A stretch of 64,000 nucleotides of DNA from Tridacna crocea (GCA_943736015.1 OX031060.1:1260001-1324000), one strand, 5' to 3'. Shown: positions 44,842 through 55,237, counted from the first letter of the stretch. The notes: generated by a model from the letters alone, not told the origin. Made by a program: numbers and translations.

Positions 44842-44945
44842 GTAATGGAGATTGAAAACTGAAAGGATAGCTTCATATACACAAATAGATAACTGATCAT
44901 TAAGGCATCAAGTCGACATGCGATCAAATGCAACAGACAATGGGA
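44270..44945. repeat. Tandem array with (GA)n cores, period 170-200 bp
   Basis: GA tracts at about 44280-44323, 44455-44475, 44603-44640 and 44796-44837 are each followed by related text (gaagtgaaatagtgg; gtgaaataatag; gtaatgaagtaaat; gtgtaatgg), then acatgtacatgttgaatattgaatagca and variants. The microsatellites therefore sit at the same place in a larger tandem unit. Confidence 0.65.
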
Positions 44946-45239
44946 GACAAAGATAAGAAGGGCTAATAATATTAAAAAAAAATAAAAATAAAAAAATGTT
45001 GCTAAAATGTCATAGGTAGTATTAATATACTAGTGAAAAACAAGAAATTGTAAAATCTTCATCATAGTCAGAACGAGACAGAGAGACAGAAAAAACAAAA
45101 GGCAAGATGGCCAACCTTTTCAATTGAGTCGTGATCTATATATATGAGCTAGCAATGAAGACTCTTAATACGATCGGCCATCATGCTAAAGCGTCGATAA
45201 TCACATAACGTCTTAGCTGGAATATTATTGATAATAAAT

Positions 45240-45362
45240 ACTACATACTAGTACTACATACTAATAACAATAATTTCAGATGTACAATTTGTCAATTCTC
45301 AACATACTAAATACTAATAACAATGATTTCAGATGTACAATTGATCAATTCTCAACATAACT
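45240..45362 (+). repeat. Tandem duplication of about 60 bp
   Basis: ctaataacaatnatttcaga followed by tgtacaattnnntcaattctcaacata occurs twice in succession (45261-45305 and 45313-45360). Confidence 0.6.
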
Positions 45363-45502
45363 TTTGACACTCCTGAGAAAGAAGCCTTTATAAAACATTT
45401 GTACAAATTTGTTTTTGATAAAAGTTTAAATTCTTGTTCTTATGAACAGCCAATCGATCGCAGATTGTTGTGTGTTTTGGATTCGGATAGTTTGCGATGA
45501 CA

Positions 45503-45727
45503 TTAACACGTCCATACAAAAAGTTTTTAGACTTGTCAAAATTGAAATCATTTCCAGACATCGTACCAAATGTGCTTCAAATTAAGGTTTTGTTTATTGA
45601 AGGATAGAAAACATTATGGAAAAAGAGAAAATGCTGGTTACCAGCATTTTCTCCTTTTCACTCTATGTTTTCAAAAGCCATTTTCCTATGGGTTGTTTCA
45701 GCTCAGGATTGTATGGCAGAGGGTAAA
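45503..45727 (+). repeat. piggyBac-like MITE copy
   Basis: Arms aaaaagagaaaatgctgg and ccagcattttctccttttc. Left end eroded (taacacgtccata); right end tggcagagggtaaa. A partial - copy (45355-45490) lies just before it. Confidence 0.7.
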
Positions 45728-45917
45728 ACAGTCGGAAAAAATGTTTACGATGACTTATTCAATGAACAAAATACGCGTACAGAAAATAACAAAAAGGCCG
45801 TAATATTTTTGTGCTTGCGAAATACAGAAGATCGAGATCAACTTGCACGTAAACTGTTTAACTTATCTTTAATCCACACCGACAAGTAATTTTCAAACGT
45901 GGGGCTACTAAGCGCGA

Positions 45918-46135
45918 TTTAACTCTTTAGCAAACGACAAAACTTTAGACTTGTCCGTTTTTAAAGCATTTGAAGGCGCCATGATTAACAGGACTCAAAA
46001 TTTGAAACTTGACTTTAGAAGAGTAACATTAGAAAACATTGTGGTTACTATCATTTTCTCCTTTTACCACAATATTTTCAGAAGGCTTCTTCCTCTGGGT
46101 TGTAAAAAACCAGGGACTGTTTGGTAAAGAATTAA
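45918..46135 (+). repeat. piggyBac-like MITE copy, short hairpin
   Basis: Ends ttaactctttagcaaacgac and tttggtaaagaattaa. The hairpin has lost its middle: acattgtggttactatcattttctcc. Confidence 0.75.
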
Positions 46136-46369
46136 AGGCCTTTTGCGGACAGTACAGTCTGATCTGGGATCTACACTGTACAATAAGGAGATATTCCTGC
46201 CTTTCCCCCCCCCCCAAAAAAAAAAGAGAAATACCTTTACAATTGCGAAATATTTTACTATCGGCTTTGAATTTTTACTTCCCTTTTTCGCAGGCTTAGG
46301 GTGTACCCGGATCATTTCGAGCGCGACTTGATACGGGTTTGGTTTTTTTTTTAATTGAGGTAAATCCCC

Positions 46370-46896
46370 TTAAAGGTGGCCCTTCAGAATTTGGGACAAA
46401 AAATTTACAAACATACAAAAAAATAATCATTATACTCCCAAAGCCTTACAATTTTCGTTCATAAAACCTCAGTACCTGAAAACTATCCGAAAACAAGAAA
46501 AATTAGAGATTTACTACAGCCGACGGGAAACACGATCTATTTTTACATGAGCATCTTGCTCATTTACATACTGGAAATACACAGATGAAGCTTCAAACAT
46601 GGCATCCGAAGAAGACATTATGGAAAATGATTACATGTTTGTTATATTGTGGAATTTAAGCGTCGTTAGTCACTCAACATTCCAGCAATGCTTTTTTGAT
46701 TTTTGGTGCGAAATCTAAAAATAGCTTAAGGGGATACGTAGCCTTTTAAGGGAATACCGCCCCAAAAAAAAGGATTTTTTGTAATATTATGATTCTTAAT
46801 TATTCATGATTTGTAATGTTTTTCATATAAATTTCAGTGGCATATATATTTTTTTTAATTTTGTGTGATGTGAAAAATCTAAATACCCACCTTTAA
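46370..46896 (+). repeat. 540-bp MITE, copy C
   Basis: Ends ttaaaggtggcccttcag and aatacccacctttaac. Shares attagagatttactacagcc and ggcatccgaagaagacatta with copies A, B and D. Confidence 0.75.
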
Positions 46897-47058
46897 CAGA
46901 ACAGAACAGATCATCGTTTGTTTGACAAAAACTACATAAATTATTGTCATTAATATATATAAATTGTAAAATAAATGCATTTAGTCACACGATTTCTTCT
47001 TACTACATGTGTTTACAATTCCAAATGATCTAAAACAAAGCTTTGAATAAGTAAATGG

Positions 47059-47286
47059 TTAACCCTTTCCCAAACAATCCCTGGTTTTTTCGGGTCTGGA
47101 ATAGTAGCCTTTTGAAAATATTGTGGGAAAAGGAGAAAATGCTGGTTACCAGCATTTTCTCCTTTTCCCACAATGTTTTCTACCCGATCATAGACAAAAA
47201 TCATCTTTTCAGCAGGAGTTGAATTGTCTTCTGCAAACGCTGTCAATTTGGTCTAGTCCAAAAGTTTGTCGTTTGGGAAAGGGTTA
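47059..47286 (-). repeat. Best-preserved piggyBac-like MITE copy
   Basis: The first and last 17 bp (ttaaccctttcccaaac / gtttgggaaagggttaa) are perfect inverted repeats that include the TTAA target. Internal arms tgtgggaaaaggagaaaatg and cattttctccttttcccaca are perfect complements on either side of ctggttaccag. Confidence 0.85.
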
Positions 47287-47473
47287 AATAAGTGATAAAG
47301 GTGATATGGATACTTTCAGTAATGAAAGTATAGGTCTGTGGAGGGAAAAACTTATATAAAACTTGACATATTGAACAAGGGAATTCATACATCAATCAGT
47401 CGACAAATCACTCACTCAACTAGTAGGATTAAGCAACTAATTAGTTGGTCGATTGCTAAGACTCATTAATCAG

Positions 47474-47693
47474 TTTAACCAAACGACAAAATTTCAGACT
47501 TGTGAAAATTGGAAGCATTGCAGACAGTAGATCGAGCACGATTCAATAATTGGGTTCTGTTTGTAAAAGCATAGAAAACATAGCGAGGAAAGGAAAAAGT
47601 GCAAGTTACCAGCACACTGTCCTTCCCAATATGTTTACAAAAGCCTTCATTTATAAGATTGTTCTAACCTGGGATTTTTCGGTAAAGCGATAA
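47474..47693 (+). repeat. piggyBac-like MITE copy, decayed hairpin
   Basis: Ends gtttaaccaaacgac and tttcggtaaagcgataa. Arms aggaaaggaaaaagtgcaag and accagcacactgtccttccc no longer pair well. Confidence 0.65.
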
Positions 47694-47740
47694 AGGTCTG
47701 AAGCCCTCTTTCAGAGAAAAAAAAATGTAGACAATATTAT

Positions 47741-47910
47741 GAGGTTATTTAACATACTTGGGTACAATACTGAATTCTATTGGATGAGTACACTGCAGAA
47801 CCAGTCTGTATTTTGGACGAGACGACAGCCGAGTCCAACATATAGACTGGTTCTGCAGTGTACGAATCCAATTGAATTTAGTATTGTACCCAAGCATGTT
47901 AAATGACCTC
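47741..47910. repeat. Large near-perfect inverted repeat (67-bp arms)
   Basis: Left arm gaggttatttaacatacttgg... to ...ctgcagaaccagtct (47741-47807). Right arm agactggttctgcagtg... to ...catgttaaatgacctc (47844-47910). About 7 mismatches. The spacer of about 36 bp contains gacgagacgacagccgag. No coding content and no TIR of a known family. Confidence 0.75.
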
Positions 47911-48299
47911 TTTATTTCACACTTTCGTATTGACTTTAAAGTACACGAGAAATATAGGGTCATATCAACTGGAAAAAAAAATCAAAACATATCAAAAGAG
48001 AGGTTTGAATTTGCTTTTTTTACAACAGACTTCGGTACACTACTCTTCCGGTCCAATATCGATATTCGGGACTCTTGCCTCGTTTTGAAAAAATCCGTAT
48101 CGGACTCAAGCCTCGTTTTGAAAAATCCGTATTGGACTCTACAGCGTCTAATACAGGCTAAGATATTCTGTACTCACGTGGTAGTATTAAAGCTATTTCA
48201 TTGGACGTTAAATTGTAGGTGTGAAATAAAGATTAAAACTGGATTGCATATTAAGTACTGCCTAATCTTGGATCTGAACTGTCTGTCGGTTTGGGAGAT

Positions 48300-48756
48300 A
48301 TTATGAAAATACACACATGATCTAGCAATATAATTGATCTTATTTATGCACTCAGAATATATTTTGAAGAAAATGATATCAGTTTCATAATTCAGTGGAT
48401 AAAATCCCCATATATACATGTATGATGTTTATTTACGCTCGGTAGACTGTTTTATCACATCGTGGCAAAGGCGAAAAAAATGCTCGTCAAGATAAATTTC
48501 CCCCATTGCCATCTTGTTTTCATTCTTATTTATGTAACCAGATTTATATTGATCACGCCTCTTTCAAGAAGGAAGTCATCAAATTTATAAAATTGTGAGC
48601 CATATTTGGGCAAAAGGGGAATAAAATACACCCCTGTGACGCATTTTACCAAGCCTGGCAAATCAATGCATAACTATGGTTCATTCTATTTTTGTCTTAC
48701 AATAGACTGAATCTGGATGTAGCATGGTCCTTGGGTATGCCTAGAATTTACATACA
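48300..48756. other. Intronic, no feature recognised
   Basis: Contains a weak cgtggcaaaggcgaaaaaaa remnant near 48462 similar to the MITE hairpin. Nothing else. Confidence 0.3.
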
Positions 48757-48764
48757 GCAAAAAG

Positions 48765-48812
48765 TTTCGACTCATGTCAGCCTGCGCGAACTGTGCAGGC
48801 TGACATGTGTCG
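48765..48812. repeat. Palindromic repeat atgtcagcctgcgcgaactgtgcaggctgacat
   Basis: A 14-bp arm inverted repeat (one or two mismatches). Relatives occur at 7784-7815, 52392-52430, 54675-54715 and 57673-57722, so this is a dispersed fold-back family. Confidence 0.6.
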
Positions 48813-48939
48813 ATACTGTTTGCAAATCCATTAAGCCCCCTTTTCATAGAGCCTGGCTCATAGCTCATTGCTTTCAAGACTGAACCATTTACCTTAATTA
48901 ACACACTCGTTTCTTCTTTTTTTTTAACTCTTTATGTTG

Positions 48940-49145
48940 CAGATCTTACAAAAAGTATTGTAGGAAAAGAAGGAAATACCTAAAACAAGTTTTCTTTTTC
49001 TTTACCGCAATGTCTTCTATCCCTTCAAAAACGTTTTCTGTCATTTTACTCCTAATGACACACGTCTTACAAAAAGTATTGTAGGAAAAGAAGGAAATAC
49101 TGGTAACAAGTTTGTTTTCCACCATGTATTCTGTTCCTTCAAACG
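48940..49145 (+). repeat. Duplicated degenerate MITE-like hairpin
   Basis: cttacaaaaagtattgtagg followed by aaaagaaggaaatac occurs at 48945 and 49069. Each is followed by a T-rich complement. Period about 124 bp. Confidence 0.45.
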
Positions 49146-49601
49146 AGAATTGCCATCATTTCAGCCATGATCCAGGAGTGTTGCTCCACACGGTACAATG
49201 TACCATTATCTCCCGCTAGATGGCATTCTATAAATACTCATCTATCTAATTTGGGCATCCTGGGTACAGAGCCGAACCACTTTCCTACGCTGACAACCGT
49301 TGCTTTGAATTGCAAACTAGAATAAACGTTTACTCAATAAAACGTTACCTCGTACAATTCACTCCGCTATGATCAGCAGTTTAGAGAAATCTGAAGCTAA
49401 AGCAGGTCTCATTTCTCCTCAGACGTATTGATAAAAGCTATTTTCTACATTTGCTACTTTATATAGCGTAATATTACAGTCAGCCCGCTTTCGGGGCTAG
49501 TGATGTGTCATATAAGACAGTCGAATCTTCGAAGAATATGACAAGCGCAGACAACGTACAATGTACTTTCGATTGGGGCATGTGTAAAGTTATCTGGTTA
49601 G

Positions 49602-49957
49602 TGTTACGGAAGACCACTCCTTCATGTATGGCTTTGTCCCGATTTAAATACAATACCCAACATCTTTTTGGCTCATTGGTTATGGTGTTGGTCTTTTAAA
49701 CCTCGAAAAACGAGGTTATTTGCCTGTCTTGGCTTCCAATCCCCCCAGAAGCAGTTTGTTTTTCAGCTATGCATTTGTTCATTTCATTCTTTGTTACAGA
49801 CTGTGTTTGTATGATGGGAGTTCATCCGAGATTGGCCATTGAGCCATTAATTCCATTTGTTGTCCAAAAACGGACTTTCTGCCCAATTTGGCTTTGAGTC
49901 ATCCATAAAAATGAGGATTCTTAGAGGGGGTGTGTTACGGGAGACCACTCTTTCAAC
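49602..49957 (+). mobile_element. Older miniature LTR element of the tRNA-bearing family
   Basis: The 5' LTR 49602-49814 starts TGTTACGGAAGACCACTCC. It contains an A-box-like ttggctcattggttatgg, a cctcgaaaaacgagg stem and a decayed B box (ttggcttccaatccc). The primer-binding site 49815-49832 (tgggagttcatccgagat) differs at four positions from the tRNA-Pro site of the young copy. The internal region is about 118 bp. Polypurine tract agaggggg, then the 3' LTR start TGTTACGGGAGACCACTC, which is broken off after about 25 bp. No ORF. Confidence 0.75.
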
Positions 49958-50039
49958 TTTAACTTATCTGACAAAGAGTCAAGTTAAAAAAACAAGAAAA
50001 ATATATCTTTTTTATGAGAATTCCTTCAATTTTTTCTAA

Positions 50040-51148
50040 AGCATAGACTACTCTTTAGATCTAAATCAAGAGGACGCACGTGTTTTTCTCGCGCTTGCGC
50101 ACATGTATACTGATTCAGAACACTTATTCGCCCTGAACTGCTTCGCGTCAGCGATCAGCAACCAACAAGAAGAAAGATAGAGACCTTTAGAATTAAGGTA
50201 AGACCTGTGTAATGGAAAACAGCTATTTCCACTAAAATATCATCGTGCAAAATTAGTTATAATTAAAAACTTTCACCGTTTCATTTTTTTCCATTTTTTT
50301 CTTCTTTGAATTATCATTTATAAATCTAAAACCACTATAGTGTAGTTCCCAATTCAAAAAGAGATAATAATTACCTCCCTTTTCAAAAAAATTAACAAAA
50401 GTATTAAAAATAATTTCAAGATAGACATAAACGGAATTTCTGATCCGTTAGAAATGTGCAAAAATATTATTTCTGCAAAAATCCTTATTTATCCTTATTT
50501 ATCAACCAGTTCGAATTTTCACCGAAAGTGCATTACACAGGTTTTACCTTAAGATGTTTACAATCAGCAGGGATCGTAAATTACATACGATCCCGCAAAA
50601 CGGTTCGGAGACTGGAAGTGAACCGCATGTTGAAGGACAAACTTTTATTGTACATAGCAGTAAAACAAGCAGTAAGAGGAGCAGTAATTTTACACAAGTG
50701 CAAAAGATCGCAATTTGATTGCAGGATAACGAAGAATTCAGTCAAATTGAAACAAATGAACAGAGAAGATCAAGTCGAACGTTGGCAAGAAAAACATGTA
50801 CATGCAGAAGGAGACCGTACTTTGAAGTACTGATCCTTCGTAAGTATGTTGAAAAGCGTTGAATGTATCCAAGGTACATCGAAACAGAACTTATTATCTG
50901 AAAGCGAGTTAAGATTTACGGGACCAAATATCCTACGTACATGTATTTTATGAATTGGGCATGTCATTTTGTTTTATCTAAGTATCTGAAATTGGAGCTG
51001 TAAGTCCTCTAAAGTTATGGCCCAGTGGCGACTGTTTAGAATTTGTAATCTGGATGTACTGTATGAGTTTGAATATCACCCTACTTGTCCATATGTGTTA
51101 CATGTATATGTCCCTAGAGGGTGAGATCTTAGATTTGTCCCAATTATA
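50040..51148. other. Unassigned intronic stretch including a weak 125-codon frame
   Basis: 50456-50833 (+) is open but has no recognisable domain. Its 5' part resembles sequence at 33245-33330 (gtccgtatttatcaacca), so it is probably repeat-derived. 50165-50200 ends aattaag|gtaagacc, a donor-like site with nothing to support an exon. Confidence 0.25.
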
Positions 51149-52106
51149 CACAGGGTGACCCCAAAAAAATGAGACCCATGAACATGTTAATAAAAACTTT
51201 AATTTTCAGTCTACAGAAACCAAACATCACACATGTTATCTCAACTTAACGCAAGGCCTGCATACCAAGTTTCATCAGTCAGGGCTTATCACTTTGTGTT
51301 TAATGACGTCTTTCCATGATGTGCTTAAAATGAGCCCCTCGGCGCTTGAACACGACGCGAGAAATTCTCAATGACTTGAACGCACTCCTCCTTTGGAATC
51401 TCACGAATCATAGCAGTTATGGCCTCCTTCAACTCGTGAATATTTTGGGAATTATTCCTATAGACATTGTCTTTGAGGTAGCCCCATAGGTAGAAATCCG
51501 GGGGGTTCAGGTCTGGCGGGTGTGAAGCCCATTCAGGGTCACAACTCCGACTGATAAGGCGATTCTGAAAGTGTTCGCGCAGCCAATTCAGCGAGTCATT
51601 TGAGGTGTGGGGAGTTGTCCCATTCTGCTGAAACCATTGATCCTCCCTTACAAACCCCCTTTATCGGCCGAGTACAGCCCAAAACTTGGGGAGGACCCTT
51701 AGTTAACGCTCTGTGTTTACAGTGACTGCACGCTCATTCTCATCCTCAAACCAGAATGGCCGGATGATTCCATGTGTAGATATTGCAATCCACACAGTGC
51801 ACTTAATGGAATGAAGAGGCCTCTGTAGGCAGTCCTGGGGTGAGATTCCAAAGGAGGAGTGCGTTCGAGTCATTGAGAATTTCGCGCGTCGTGTTCAAGT
51901 GTGCCGCCAGCACCGAGGGGCTCATTTTGAGCACATTATGGAAAGACGTCATTAAACAGAAAGTGATAAGCCCTGACTAATGAAACTTGGTGTGCAGGCC
52001 TTGCGTTAAGTTGAGATAACATGTGTGATGTTTGGTTTCTGTAGCCTGAAAATTAAAGTTTTTATTAATGTGTTCATGGGTCTCATTTTTTTTGGGTCAC
52101 CCTGTG
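51149..52106. mobile_element. Fold-back mariner/Tc1-like element
   Basis: The ends cacagggtgaccccaaaaaa and ttttttttgggtcaccctgtg are inverted. The homology of the two arms continues for about 260 bp (51149-51408 and 51837-52106), far beyond a normal TIR: the right arm is an inverted second copy of the 3' end of the element. The unique centre carries the middle of a transposase on the - strand. TA lies next to the left end. Confidence 0.75.
51325..51838 (-). pseudogene. Mariner/Tc1-like transposase remnant
   Basis: On the - strand, starting near 51838, a frame reads KCTVWIAISTHGIIRPFWFE, typical of the second catalytic block region, and stops near NTER. After a frame disruption (about 51655-51700) it reads FQQNGTTPHT, then SPDLNPPDFYLWGYLK-like text (HPPDLNPPDFYLWGYLKDN) and ends in the inverted arm with PRGSF and a stop. 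The N-terminal DNA-binding half is absent. IS630/Tc1/mariner superfamily. Not functional. Confidence 0.75.
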
Positions 52107-52939
52107 TGTAGTTATTTACAAACAACAAATTAGATGTGAAGGGTACATTGTCAGCGAACAGGGTAATATGTTGGTTGCTAACCTGGTTTTTTTGTTGACT
52201 TGTACTGTTTCAAATGCGGATTTCCCTCTGCATGGTAGAGACATCCTTTCTTACAAAAACACTTAAACTGTATTTGTATCTTCACATAGAATTTTGATGA
52301 GCAATTTTCAAGAAAGCACTGTTGATAAGTTGGGTATTGTTTACTTACTGGTCTTAAGCAAATAGAAATTTGACCAATGGCGAAAAGTTTCAGCCCAATC
52401 AGCCTGCGCGGACTGTGCACGCTTGCCTTTCACCTGCTTCTATACTTTTTGCAGAGCAGATTCATTCGCTTGATATACGAAATAGATTTCACAGATCGAT
52501 GATTTTATAGTAGCTTGTTGGGTATGTATCGCGGAGATACATTAAGTCTCTTTTTTGGTTGAGCATGGCTCAATTAGATATATACAGAACAGAACAGAAT
52601 TTTATTGCTATAAGTAATAACAATACTTCTAGCAAACATAAATGAAAGATAAAGTCGTGAGAGATTCACAACTATTTTGTATGTAATTGATATGGAGAAA
52701 ATATTTCTTTTTTTTAAAGCAAACACCTTAAAAATCATTTAGAGAAATATTAAAAATAAATCTTCGCGGAAAACAGACAATGAAAATCTGTCATTTTATT
52801 TATTGCTATTTCTCTCCTTTTTTGGGTTAATTTTTTAATAAACTCTCATAATTCACTTTTACCATGTCAGTCAAGTAGGCTGAAAATGACGAAGGGTGAA
52901 TTTCATCTTTTACACCGCTATAGGTATTATGGGTAGAGA
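52107..52939. other. Intronic, mostly unassigned
   Basis: 52392-52430 carries the cagcctgcgcg palindrome in decayed form. 52577-52605 (acagaacagaacagaattttattgc) looks like the 3' tail of a - strand LINE (AATAAA then ctgtt repeats), but no RT sequence follows. Confidence 0.35.
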
Positions 52940-53135
52940 ACTGGTATCCTGGGTTGTAAGGTAGAGCACCGGCCTCGTAACGATAAGGTCCCGTGTTCGA
53001 TACCCGGAAGCGGGTGTCAACTTTGGGATTTTCCATTGGCTCACACATTCGGCACGAGTACTGGTGCAGTTCCTAGGAAACAGCATCGAGAGAGATCAGT
53101 ATATGTTGTAAGAACTTGTCGATATAAAATAAATG
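52940..53135 (+). repeat. tRNA-derived SINE copy
   Basis: A box ttgtaaggtagagcaccgg and B box gtgttcgatacccgg are well preserved. The body gcgggtgtcaactttggg, cacacattcggcacgagtac and gttcctaggaaacag ends with an aaaataaatg tail. Partner of 25205-25376. Confidence 0.75.
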
Positions 53136-53496
53136 TTATAACATTTCACAGTATATACGCTTTTGCAATAAGTGTATGATCTGTGCGGTCTGGTCCTGAT
53201 CTGCACTTTCTTTTTCAGAAAAGCTACTGTGTGTTTTTTGTTTTATACTGAAAATATTAAAATGTTTCCATAATTTCTAAGTTCAACTTCGAAAAAACAG
53301 AGTTTTGAGAGCAAACAAAATTGTTTTCATTATAAACGATTCAGGGGAAAAATATAGGAAAAGGAACCCCCCCCCCCGACACACATCATTTCAGTACACA
53401 AGAACTAGAAGAAAACTGTGAGTATTTTCATGGCAATGGATGAAATTGATTTAGTTTTAGTTTTACGATTAAAGAAGAAAACTCCTTTCTTTTCAG

Positions 53497-53623
53497 ATGA
53501 GATGATACTCACAAGGCAAGCCAAGAGACGAAACCCAAACAACGGTACCTCCAGACAAAAACGGCAGATCACGGCTTATGAAGTAGAAATTCTGATTGTT
53601 ACAGATTATGCCGTCTACACATT
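53497..53623 (+). CDS. Gene 2 exon 5: furin site and start of catalytic domain
   Basis: Acceptor tcctttcttttcag, donor gtgaga. Phase joins exon 4 (G + AT = Asp). The exon encodes a basic stretch ending in RQKR (residues 198-201), a proprotein convertase site, then YEVEILIVTDYAVYT, the conserved first strand of reprolysin catalytic domains (consensus hydrophobic-V-x-D-x-x-M/Y). An NGT sequon sits just before the cleavage site. This exon is what fixes the family. Confidence 0.88.
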
Positions 53624-53739
53624 GTGAGAAAGTTATTCTTCTAGGATTTTCGACACGAGAACATGTTTTCATAATCAGGATTATAATATCAATATGCCCT
53701 CTGAATCAAAACTCGTTCCTTTTCCCGAAAGCTTGTCCT

Positions 53740-53840
53740 GTGGCAGACAAATTAAAAATCACTGAAATGATGGTATATGTTTTTGAAACGTAGAAAAACA
53801 TTCTGGGAAAATGATAAAGTGCTGGTGACTACAGTGTTTT
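53740..53840 (+). repeat. MITE remnant after exon 5
   Basis: ggcagacaaattaaaaatcac and cgtagaaaaacattctgggaaaatgataaagtgctggtgac are recognisable; the right half is lost. Confidence 0.45.
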
Positions 53841-53865
53841 CAACAGACGGGTTCATTATAAGAAG

Positions 53866-54616
53866 GTGTACGGTCATGTGGCAGGGGACTTGGAAACTTG
53901 TTCAAGGCTGTGGTGAATCATGTCGTCCCCAGCCGAAGGCGAGGTGGCGCCACGATTCATCACAGTCGTGAACAAGTGTCCAAGTCCCCTGCAACTCACC
54001 GTACAACGAATTTAATATACTGCAAAATTTACTATTCCACAGTTTGTTAAGCAAATTTTACCTGTTTTGGGGTTGAAAAAATTGAGAACGCTGACGAAGT
54101 AGAATTTCCCTTCTGGGTGCCTCAATTCAATGAAAACTGACGTCACTGGCAACTGAAACCTTGGAAATACGTGCTAAAATGTTCAGCTTGGCGCATAATC
54201 TTGATGTTAATCTTGATCGACGCCGCCATTTTGGATATTTCATTGATAGTGTAGGCATGTATACGGGCTCCCGAGAAGGAAACTGCTTTTACGTTGGTTT
54301 CGCCAGTGTACATGATAATTTATTATGATCGGGGCATCTTATCCAATTAGATCACTAGAATTTTCTTTACAGTATAATAATATTAGTTGTACGGTCAGGT
54401 GACAGGGGATATGGAAACTTGTTCATGGCTGTAGTTAATCATGTCTTCCCGAGCCGTGAACAAGTTTCCAAATCCCCTACCACCCGACCGTACAACGAAT
54501 TTATTTTGCTGCAAAGTTTTTTTTCATTAAAAAGTTTGTTATGCGAATTTTGCCTCTTTTGGTGTTTAAAAATTAAGAACGCAAACGAAGTAGAATTTCC
54601 CCTCTGAATGCTCAAA
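53866..54616. repeat. Two diverged copies of a palindrome-plus-tail repeat
   Basis: Copy 1 (53866-54130): gtacggtcatgtggcagggg ... cccctgcaactcaccgtac is a fold-back of about 138 bp, followed by a tail (aacgaattta ... gacgaagtagaatttcccttctgggtg). Copy 2 (54393-54616) has a shorter palindrome and the same tail. Both are in direct orientation about 520 bp apart. Confidence 0.65.
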
Positions 54617-54669
54617 TTCAAGGTATGAGCCATTTTCTGTCACACTCTTAATGCATTTGCGAAAAGTAT

Positions 54670-54716
54670 CGACCCATGTCAGCCTGTGCAGTTCATGCAG
54701 GCTGACATGGGCCGAA
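54670..54716. repeat. Palindromic catgtcagcctg...caggctgacatg repeat
   Basis: cccatgtcagcctgtgca-gttca-tgcaggctgacatggg pairs over about 17 bp with one bulge. Same family as 48765-48812. Confidence 0.6.
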
Positions 54717-54812
54717 ACGTTTCGCTATCTTCAAACTTTCTACATGTCAAAGGCTAATTGTACGTCATGTTTTAGTCGTCGTTTAAGAAAGAAGATATTA
54801 ATCCGTAATTAC

Positions 54813-55090
54813 GTGCTGATTTTCTCTTTCACCCACAATGTTTTCATAGGGCTCCTATCTCAGGATCATTATACTCCGGGATTGTGTAGTAATGGATTAA
54901 CCCTTTGCCAAACAATCCCAGGTTTTCACATCCTTGAGAAAGAAGCTTTCTGAAAACATTCTCGGAAAAAGAGAAAATGCTGGTAACCATAATGTTAAAT
55001 ACCCTTTCGAAAATCTTGTATCGCGGAGTAGTATTTTCTCCTTTTCCCACTATGTTTTCAAAAGGTTTTTATCTCAGGAACGTAAAATTA
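54813..55090. repeat. Compound MITE cluster before gene 2 exon 6
   Basis: 54813-54899 is the right half of a + copy (ends gtagtaatggattaa). 54897-54995 is the left half of a - copy (ttaaccctttgccaaacaatcc). 55030-55090 is a right arm in + orientation (tattttctccttttcccactatgttttcaaaagg). The last piece ends about 12 nt before the acceptor of exon 6. Confidence 0.65.
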
Positions 55091-55102
55091 TAATATTTTT
55101 AG

Positions 55103-55193
55103 TTGGTATGACAAGACCAATGGCACTGCAGAAGAAAGACATATTTCCGCCATCAATACAATCAAACAGTTTTATTCGTTCGTCATGAATTCG
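55103..55193 (+). CDS. Gene 2 exon 6: catalytic domain
   Basis: Acceptor taatatttttag, donor gtaagt. Phase joins exon 5 (TT + T = Phe) and ends on a codon. It encodes WYDKTNGTAEERHISAINTI and then KQFYSFVMNS. This matches the second region of M12B catalytic domains, where an amphipathic helix ends in (Y/F)-x-x-x-V-N. An alternative acceptor ctgcag at 55129-55134 would break the frame. The 29-bp minisatellite begins 45 bp after the donor. Confidence 0.82.
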
Positions 55194-55237
55194 GTAAGTA
55201 TTTTACTCACAACTACCGCAAAAGTATCAATACTATT

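Noticed and set aside
50456..50833. 125-codon frame as a gene
   Set aside because: No domain, no splice context, and the 5' part resembles repeat sequence at 33245-33330.
55135..55193. Shorter version of gene 2 exon 6 using the acceptor ctgcag
   Set aside because: It shifts the frame relative to exon 5; the acceptor at 55101-55102 keeps the frame and adds conserved residues.
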